Source: Solirubrobacteraceae bacterium
GTDB taxonomy: Bacteria; Actinomycetota; Thermoleophilia; Solirubrobacterales; Solirubrobacteraceae
Assembly: GCA_024710825.1 (NCBI GenBank)
Contig: JANJUA010000361.1
Location: 1-5,785 of the forward strand
DNA: 5,785 bases
Direction: 5' to 3'
Shown here: piece after piece, positions 1-5,785 of the stretch
How positions within the stretch are numbered: the stretch's first letter is position 1
Layout of the letters: each line of letters starts with the position of its first letter
The notes under the pieces: generated by a model
Databases searched by the model: none
What the model was told of the DNA's origin: nothing
The model's input: the letters and a program-made list of their open reading frames with translations, nothing else
Position numbers and translations under genes: made by a program

Positions 1-2098
<2,098 letters not shown>

Positions 2099-2109
<11 letters not shown>

Positions 2110-2638
2110 AGGTTCTGCCTCTCTGGCCCGCGTTCGGTAGCGGGCCGCTTCTTTGCTTCGTCTCGCTCGTTGCGAACGGGATGATTGTAGTGGGGCGCCC
2201 GTCCCGGAAGAACGTCGGAGTCGTCATCGCGCCGGCCAGCACCGCCTCGCGGGTGTCGCGGGCGACGCGCGCGGCGACGGCCTCGGTGCGCCGGTCGGCG
2301 TCGAAGCGGTCCACGTCCAGCCCGAGGCGCTCGGCGAGCGCCCAGAGGTGCGGGTCCTCGATGCGCCCCGGGTCGTCGTAGAGCGCGTCGTGGAAGGGCC
2401 AGAACGCGCCCTGGAGCGCCGCCGCCTCCGCCGCCTGGGCCGCGGGGACGGCCCTCGGGTGCTTGGCCTTGAGCGCCATGTGGCGGAACACGCGCCGGAT
2501 CTCGCCCTCGCGCTCGAGCAGCCGGGCGTGGGCCAGAGCGCAGTGAGGGCAGGTGAAGTCGGCGTAGACGACGACCAGCTCCGCGCCCTCGGGGCCGCGC
2601 ACGTGATCGTCGGACCGGAGGTCGCTCACGCCGCACAT
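2099..2638 (-). CDS. DsbA-family thioredoxin-fold protein, cytosolic, with atypical C-terminus
   Basis: This is a thiol-disulfide oxidoreductase of the DsbA/Thioredoxin_4 type, 179 residues. The N-terminal DHVRGPEGAELVVVYADFTC leads into the active site CPHC (30-33), the same dithiol motif as E. coli DsbA. RVFRHMALKAKHP (49-61) and the helical EAAALQGAFWPFHDALY region (71-87) follow, then the cis-proline loop TTPTFF (139-144). The layout resembles the thioredoxin domain found attached to some NhaA antiporters. No signal peptide or membrane segment is visible, so it is probably cytosolic and its substrate is unknown. The ATG at 2636-2638 has a weak AGG five bases upstream; a GTG three codons later is the alternative. 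After Gly147 the family's usual end (a short G.(Y/W)D...L..L segment) is absent. The last ~32 residues are Arg/Thr/Gln/Gly-rich and overlie the pnp promoter and leader, ending 11 bp inside pnp. The fold is clear; whether the protein is fully functional is less so. Confidence 0.85.
2118..2124 (-). promoter_or_regulatory. Shine-Dalgarno site of pnp
   Basis: AGAGAGG on the minus strand, eight bases before the pnp ATG. It is the clearest ribosome-binding site in the window; the other minus-strand genes mostly rely on four-base overlaps. It directly abuts the foot of the 2125-2146 hairpin, so folding of that stem could affect ribosome access (inference). Confidence 0.75.
2125..2146 (-). promoter_or_regulatory. 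Leader hairpin immediately upstream of the pnp Shine-Dalgarno
   Basis: A perfect 7-bp GC stem, GGCCCGC / GCGGGCC, with an 8-base loop (TACCGAAC on the minus strand), ends exactly where the pnp Shine-Dalgarno begins. There is no following T-tract, so it does not look like an intrinsic terminator. In E. coli a stem in the pnp leader is cut by RNase III and mediates PNPase autocontrol, and in Streptomyces a hairpin between rpsO and pnp is an RNase III site. A similar role here is inference from position; a 7-bp stem is short for RNase III. Confidence 0.45.
2184..2212 (-). promoter_or_regulatory. Candidate sigma70-type promoter for pnp
   Basis: TACAAT on the minus strand at 2184-2189 differs from the -10 consensus at one base and stands out in a ~70% GC background. 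A start near 2177 would give a leader of about 68 bases carrying the hairpin and Shine-Dalgarno. The -35 is poor: the hexamer at 17-bp spacing (2207-2212) is TTCTTC, which keeps only the first two consensus bases. GC over 2101-2190 is about 59% by hand count, well below the flanks, as expected for a control region. It lies inside the 3' end of the DsbA-like gene. Confidence 0.45.
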
Positions 2639-2639
2639 G

Positions 2640-2649
2640 CTTACCTAAG
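2640..2649. promoter_or_regulatory. Small perfect dyad between two divergent start codons
   Basis: CTTACCTAAG is a perfect inverted repeat (CTTA, 2-base spacer, TAAG). It fills most of the 16 bp between the DsbA-like ATG (minus) and the metallophosphoesterase GTG (plus). It overlaps the only Shine-Dalgarno-like bases for both genes: TAAGG at 2646-2650 for the plus gene and AGG at 2644-2646 (read on the minus strand) for the minus gene. An operator role is possible, but a 10-bp dyad can occur by chance. Confidence 0.25.
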
Positions 2650-2654
2650 GCGGC

Positions 2655-4046
2655 GTGCCGCGACTCCTCGCCGTCGTCGTCGCCGGCCTCATGGCCGGTC
2701 TGCTGGCCCTTTCGCTCTTCAACGTGGAGCGCGAGCTGTCCGTGGGCCGGGTGCAGCTCAGCGTGCAGCCGTTCCACTCGGGGTCCCTGGACGTCTACGT
2801 TCCGGTCGTCGACTGGGGCGTGCGGTTCCCCGGGGTGCGGCTTCCGGCGCGCCTGCACGTCGAGGTGCGCGCCATCGACCGCGTCACCGCGACGACGGTC
2901 GCGACCGGCTCGCCCGACGCGATCGCCGAGGTGCGCCACGAGGCGCGCGACGCGATCGCCTCCTACCTGCTGCTGCTCGTGCTCGTCACCGCGGGCGCGG
3001 CGGTGCTCGGCGCCGCGCTGATGGTGCTGATCCTGCGCGCCCCCGTCCGGACGCTCGCGTGGGCGGCGCCCCCCGCGCTCGCCTGGGCGCTCGCCGTCGC
3101 GTTCCTGCTCGCCCCGCGCGGCGATCTCGACCAGCCGGAGTACTACGCCCACGGCCCGGACATCCCGGTCGCGCTCAAGGCGATCCAGGACGCCACCCGC
3201 TCGTCCACGAACCTCGGCGAGGCCGTCGACGAGCAGCTCGTCGGGCTCGCCCGCCTGCTCGAGCCGGGCCGCCGCTCGACCCTCGCGGGGCTGCCGCGCC
3301 TCACCGTCGCCTCCGACCTGCACAACAACGTCCTCGCCCTCCAGGCGCTGGCGCGCGCGGCCGACGGCGGGCCGGTCCTGTTCGCCGGGGATCTGACCGA
3401 CAGCGGCACGCCCCTGGAGTCCGCGGTGCTGCGCGACGTCGTCTCGACGGGCGACCCGTTCGTCGTCACGTCCGGCAACCACGACTCCGACACGCTCATG
3501 CGCAGCCTCGCCGCGCGCGGGGCGATCGTGCTCACGCAGTTCGGCCGCCTCGAGCCCGACGGCTCCTATGGCGAAGTCGTCGTCAAGGTCGGCCACCTGC
3601 GCGTGGCCGGCTACTCGAGCCCGAACGAGCGCAGGGCGGCCGACGGCTTCCGCGATCGCGGCGCCGAGGTGACGACCGCCCAACAGGCCCGCTTCGCCGC
3701 GTGGCTGACCGGGCTCATCGGCAAGGTCGACGTCGTGATGGTCCACGAGCCGGCGCTCGCGGCCCCGGCGCTCTCGTCGCTGCGCGCCCGCGGCACGGAG
3801 ACGCCGCTGCTCGTCGTCGAGGGCCACACGCACCAGCAGGACGTCGAGGCCGCCGAGGGCGTCACGACGGTCAACGGCGGGACGCTCGGAGCCGGCGGGA
3901 CCGGCAACCTCGGCGAGGGGCAGAATCTCGGCCTGGCCGTCGTGACCGTCCGCGAGAACCCGTTCCTGCCCGTGGCCGTCGACCTGGTGCAGATCAACCC
4001 GGGCGACGGGTCGGCGACGGCCAGCCGGGCACGGCTGGGCGACTGA
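2655..4046 (+). CDS. Membrane-anchored calcineurin-like metallophosphoesterase
   Basis: 463 residues, the only plus-strand gene. The C-terminal half carries the full dinuclear metallophosphoesterase motif set in order: SDLHNN (D221, H223), GDLTDSG (D246, D249), SGNHD (N275, H276), VHEP (H364) and GHTH (H391, H393). It should therefore hydrolyse phosphomonoesters or diesters; the substrate cannot be read from the sequence. The N-terminus holds a hydrophobic segment (4-22), a non-membrane stretch of about 80 residues rich in beta-type sequence, and two more hydrophobic helices (about 103-127 and 133-153) joined by the basic turn RAPVR. With the positive-inside rule this puts both the 23-100 region and the catalytic domain outside the membrane (inference). 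The GTG start follows TAAGG by four bases; the next in-frame ATG (codon 13) would break the first helix. It converges on the peroxiredoxin with four bases between stops and diverges from the DsbA-like gene. No clear promoter was found; it must lie within the DsbA-like coding region. Confidence 0.93.
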   Translation: MPRLLAVVVAGLMAGLLALSLFNVERELSVGRVQLSVQPFHSGSLDVYVPVVDWGVRFPGVRLPARLHVEVRAIDRVTATTVATGSPDAIAEVRHEARDAIASYLLLLVLVTAGAAVLGAALMVLILRAPVRTLAWAAPPALAWALAVAFLLAPRGDLDQPEYYAHGPDIPVALKAIQDATRSSTNLGEAVDEQLVGLARLLEPGRRSTLAGLPRLTVASDLHNNVLALQALARAADGGPVLFAGDLTDSGTPLESAVLRDVVSTGDPFVVTSGNHDSDTLMRSLAARGAIVLTQFGRLEPDGSYGEVVVKVGHLRVAGYSSPNERRAADGFRDRGAEVTTAQQARFAAWLTGLIGKVDVVMVHEPALAAPALSSLRARGTETPLLVVEGHTHQQDVEAAEGVTTVNGGTLGAGGTGNLGEGQNLGLAVVTVRENPFLPVAVDLVQINPGDGSATASRARLGD

Positions 4047-4058
4047 GGCCTCAGCCGT
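4031..4058. terminator. Shared hairpin across two convergent stop codons, possible bidirectional terminator
   Basis: ACGGCTG (4031-4037) pairs with CAGCCGT (4052-4058), and GGC (4038-4040) pairs with GCC (4048-4050), giving a 10-bp GC-rich stem with one bulged T and a 7-base loop. Both stop codons lie inside: TGA of the metallophosphoesterase at 4044-4046 and the TGA complement of the peroxiredoxin at 4051-4053. They sit within the perfect palindrome CTGAGGCCTCAG (4043-4054). There is no T-tract on either side, so classic intrinsic termination is doubtful, though U-less hairpins are common at high-GC actinobacterial gene ends. Confidence 0.45.
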
Positions 4059-4500
4059 CGAGCGCCGCGAGGATGAGGTTCGCGCCCGGCAGGTCGCCGG
4101 GCGAGTCGGCGACGTGGTGCCAGAGCAGCTTGGCGTCGTCGTCGAAGATCACGATGGCGCGGTTGGTCATGCCGCCCGGCTCGAAGTAGGCGCCCAGCGC
4201 GCGCGAGGCGGCGCCCTTGGGCTCGAAGTCCGAGAGCTGCGGGATCGAGATGCCGAGCTGCCGCTTGAACGCGGCCTGCGACCAGGTCGCGTCCGTCGAG
4301 ACGGCGTACATCCTCGCCCCGCGCCGCTCGAGGTCCGGGAGGATCTCCTCGTAGACCTGGAGCTGGTCGGTGCAGACGGGCGAGAACGCGAACGGGTAGA
4401 AGACGAGGACCGTCGTCCGGCCGCGCAGGTCCTCCTGCGTGAAGGTCCCGCCGTCCTCCGTCGCCAGCGAGAGCTTGGGCGCGGGGGCGCCCGGCCTCAC
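4051..4500 (-). CDS. One-Cys peroxiredoxin, AhpE-like
   Basis: 149 residues. Peroxiredoxins reduce hydrogen peroxide, organic hydroperoxides or peroxynitrite through a cysteine that becomes sulfenic acid, then reduced by a thiol partner. The active-site loop YPFAFSPVC places the peroxidatic Cys at 43 with the PxxxSxxC spacing, Pro36 and Ser40. The conserved Arg is in TNRAIVIFD (Arg114). No other cysteine exists in the protein, so there is no resolving Cys and an outside reductant is required. [20 protein letters not shown] matches the mycobacterial AhpE pattern (LSDFWPHGAVSQAYGVF) more closely than two-Cys AhpC or typical Bcp. No signal peptide, so cytosolic. The start is GTG 4498-4500, sharing GTGA with the rpsO stop, which implies translational coupling; no strong Shine-Dalgarno is visible. 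Its position after a ribosomal protein gene is unusual. The DsbA-like CPHC protein nearby is a conceivable reductant, but this is only a guess. Confidence 0.93.
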   Translation of the reverse strand: MRPGAPAPKLSLATEDGGTFTQEDLRGRTTVLVFYPFAFSPVCTDQLQVYEEILPDLERRGARMYAVSTDATWSQAAFKRQLGISIPQLSDFEPKGAASRALGAYFEPGGMTNRAIVIFDDDAKLLWHHVADSPGDLPGANLILAALDG

Positions 4501-4766
4501 CGGCGCAGGCCGAGCTCACGGATGAGCTCGCGGTACCCGTCGAGGTCCTTCTTCTGGAGGTAGGTCAGCAGCCGACGGCGCTGGCCGACGAGCTGGAGCA
4601 GCCCCCGGCGGGAGTGGTGGTCCTTCTTGTGCGAGCGGAGATGCTCGGTGAGATCGTTGATGCGCGCGGTAAGCAGCGCGATCTGGACACGCGTGTTGCC
4701 GGTGTCGTTCTCGTTGGCCCCGAACTGGGCGACGATCTCTGAGGTTCGTTGAAGAGTCAGCGTCAT
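4497..4766 (-). CDS. rpsO: Small-subunit ribosomal protein S15
   Basis: 89 residues, the standard length of S15, which binds the central domain of 16S rRNA early in 30S assembly and contacts 23S rRNA at an intersubunit bridge. Recognisable family blocks include [20 protein letters not shown] (10-29), [20 protein letters not shown] (32-51), [19 protein letters not shown] (52-70) and the C-terminal [12 protein letters not shown]; the conserved HKKDHHSRR rRNA-contact segment is intact. The ATG at 4764-4766 overlaps the ribF stop in ATGA and no clear Shine-Dalgarno precedes it, so translation probably depends on ribosomes finishing ribF. The downstream peroxiredoxin overlaps its stop as GTGA. In most bacteria the next gene is pnp; here pnp is displaced by about 2.4 kb. 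Confidence 0.98.
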   Translation of the reverse strand: MTLTLQRTSEIVAQFGANENDTGNTRVQIALLTARINDLTEHLRSHKKDHHSRRGLLQLVGQRRRLLTYLQKKDLDGYRELIRELGLRR

Positions 4767-5638
4767 GTGCGGCCGGTTACGGTAGCAACTGCTGCGTCCA
4801 CGTCGCGCGACATCTGCTCGACGAGGGCCTCGACGGACGGGAAACGGCGCTCCCCGCGCAGCCGCTTGAGGAAGTCGACGTGGAGCACGCGGCCGTACAG
4901 ATCGCCGTCCCAGTCGATCAGATAGGCCTCGATCAGCTCACCGCGACCGGTCTCGAACATCGGCCGCACCCCGACGTTGACCGCGGCCGGATGGCCGTTG
5001 GCCAGGCAGGCGTAGACGCCGTGGCCCGGCAGGACGTAGCCGTCCTGAGGCACCACGTTCGCGGTGGGGAAGCCGAGCTCGCGGCCGCGCTTGTCGCCGT
5101 GGACGACCTCGCCGCTGTGGCGGAACGGCCGTCCGAGCAGCCGGTCGGCGTACTCGACGGCCCCTCCGAGCACGAGGCCGCGGATGTGGCTCGACGAGAC
5201 GACCTCGCCGTCGACCTCGAGCAGCGGCGCCACGTGCGTGGCGAAACGGGAGTCGCTGCGCAGCAGGTCCGGGTCGCCCTTGGCCTTGTGGCCGAAGCGG
5301 AAGTTCTCGCCCACGCTGACGCGGCGCGCGTCGAGCGCCCCGACGAGCACGTCGTCGAGGAACGACTGCGCCGAGCGCTGCGCGAAGTCGCGGTCGAAGG
5401 CGATCACGACGACCTCCTCGACCCCGAGCTCGGCGATCAGCTCCGCCTTGCGCTCCAGCGGGGTCAGCAGCGGGGGCTCGTGGCCGGGCGCGACCACCGA
5501 GACCGGGTGCGGGTCGAAGGTCAGGACGGTGTCCGAGCCGTCGATGACCTCGCGGTGGCCGAGGTGGACGCCGTCGAACGTGCCGACCGCGACACGCCGC
5601 GGCCGGCGCTCGACATCGGAGAGCCGGGTGATCTTCAT
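4763..5638 (-). CDS. ribF: Bifunctional riboflavin kinase / FAD synthetase
   Basis: 291 residues. The C-terminal module phosphorylates riboflavin to FMN and the N-terminal module adenylylates FMN to FAD. FAD synthetase motifs: [10 protein letters not shown] (19-28, nucleotidyltransferase HxGH), LTFDPHP (39-45), [14 protein letters not shown] (109-122) and SSSHIRGLV (148-156). Flavokinase motifs: [15 protein letters not shown] (181-195, with the PTAN metal/nucleotide motif), LPGHGVYA (203-210), NVGVRPMFE (221-229) and [14 protein letters not shown] (236-249) with the likely catalytic Glu237. The segment between HxGH and TFDPHP is about ten residues shorter than I recall for Corynebacterium ammoniagenes FADS, removing most of the helix there. 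The NPT of the usual VGxNPTF is RPM, a milder variant. The ATG at 5636-5638 shares ATGA with the truB stop, and its own stop shares ATGA with rpsO. It provides the flavin cofactors; it has no direct link to its neighbours beyond conserved synteny. Confidence 0.97.
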   Translation of the reverse strand: MKITRLSDVERRPRRVAVGTFDGVHLGHREVIDGSDTVLTFDPHPVSVVAPGHEPPLLTPLERKAELIAELGVEEVVVIAFDRDFAQRSAQSFLDDVLVGALDARRVSVGENFRFGHKAKGDPDLLRSDSRFATHVAPLLEVDGEVVSSSHIRGLVLGGAVEYADRLLGRPFRHSGEVVHGDKRGRELGFPTANVVPQDGYVLPGHGVYACLANGHPAAVNVGVRPMFETGRGELIEAYLIDWDGDLYGRVLHVDFLKRLRGERRFPSVEALVEQMSRDVDAAVATVTGRT

Positions 5639-5785
5639 GCGGCCCGGAAGCCTACGACGGGCTTGAGCAGACCGCCCTCACGCGGCTCGGCGACCGCGAT
5701 CGGGCCGTCGGCGTCGCGCAGCAGAACCACGCCGTCGGCGTGGAGGGAGCGAATCGCCATGCCGTGGCCCGCCCGGCGCGCGGGC
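5635..5785 (-). CDS. truB: tRNA pseudouridine-55 synthase, C-terminal fragment
   Basis: Only the last 49 codons are in the window; the gene enters from the right edge in frame from base 5784, and the stop TGA is at 5635-5637. The translation contains RRAGHGMAIRSL, a short DGVVLLRDADGPIAVAEP strand pair and GGLLKPVVGFR. It fits the C-terminal domain of actinobacterial TruB, where a short beta segment ending in a KP.VVFR-like tail is typical. TruB makes pseudouridine at position 55 of the tRNA T-loop. The catalytic Asp lies outside the window, so the call rests on the tail and on the truB-ribF-rpsO order common in bacteria. The stop overlaps the ribF start by four bases. The GTAGG some twelve bases before the ribF start is a weak Shine-Dalgarno at best. 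Confidence 0.8.
   Translation of the reverse strand, partial: PARRAGHGMAIRSLHADGVVLLRDADGPIAVAEPREGGLLKPVVGFRAA

Noticed and set aside
2125..2146. Intrinsic terminator between the DsbA-like gene and pnp
   Set aside because: The stem has no T-run on the minus strand and is followed at once by the pnp Shine-Dalgarno, so a leader structure is more likely.
2640..2649. Iron-box (DtxR/IdeR) site in the divergent start region
   Set aside because: TTAGGTAAG on the minus strand resembles one half of the 19-bp iron box, but the second half is missing and nothing nearby is iron-related.
2153..4189. A 678-codon plus-strand open frame overlapping the metallophosphoesterase in another frame
   Set aside because: The product is extremely Arg/Ala/Gly/Pro-rich with no recognisable motif, the usual shadow frame of GC-rich DNA.
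4779..4807. A promoter for rpsO inside the ribF 3' end
   Set aside because: TACCGT at 4779-4784 on the minus strand fits TANNNT, but the hexamer at 17-bp spacing (CGCGAC) bears no resemblance to a -35, and such loose matches are expected by chance.

Overview
The window is a dense, very GC-rich (roughly 70%) chromosomal segment with almost no intergenic DNA. The codon usage, the RibF/TruB/S15/PNPase block and the AhpE-like one-cysteine peroxiredoxin point to a high-GC actinobacterium. My guess is the Thermoleophilia/Solirubrobacterales side of the phylum, but that rests on overall impression and not on a search. Nothing suggests a plasmid, phage or other mobile element.

Layout: all genes but one are on the minus strand, so transcription runs from the right edge to the left. 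From right to left they are the 3' end of truB (tRNA pseudouridine synthase, cut by the window), ribF (flavokinase/FAD synthetase), rpsO (ribosomal protein S15) and a one-Cys peroxiredoxin. Each of these four overlaps the next by exactly four bases (ATGA, ATGA, GTGA), which is a tight, probably translationally coupled operon. A plus-strand gene for a membrane-anchored metallophosphoesterase follows, converging on the peroxiredoxin. Its start lies only 16 bp from the divergent start of a minus-strand DsbA/thioredoxin-like gene. That gene in turn overlaps the start of pnp (polynucleotide phosphorylase) by 11 bp. pnp fills the left third of the window and is cut at its C-terminus.

How it fits together: truB-ribF-rpsO-pnp is a classic bacterial block for RNA modification, translation and decay plus flavin synthesis. 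Here the usually adjacent rpsO and pnp are separated by about 2.4 kb holding two thiol-redox proteins and one opposite-strand phosphoesterase. pnp appears to have its own control region inside the 3' end of the DsbA-like gene: a TACAAT -10-like element, a local drop in GC, a perfect 7-bp hairpin and an abutting Shine-Dalgarno. The C-terminus of the DsbA-like protein stops resembling its family at exactly that place.

I see no clearly new system. The points worth following up are the interrupted rpsO-pnp linkage, the pnp leader embedded in an apparently eroded gene end, the 16-bp divergent start region with a small dyad, the convergent stop codons inside one hairpin, and the shortened N-terminal domain of RibF. 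No stretch of more than 300 bases lacks a gene. No tRNA, rRNA, CRISPR array, insertion sequence or origin was seen.
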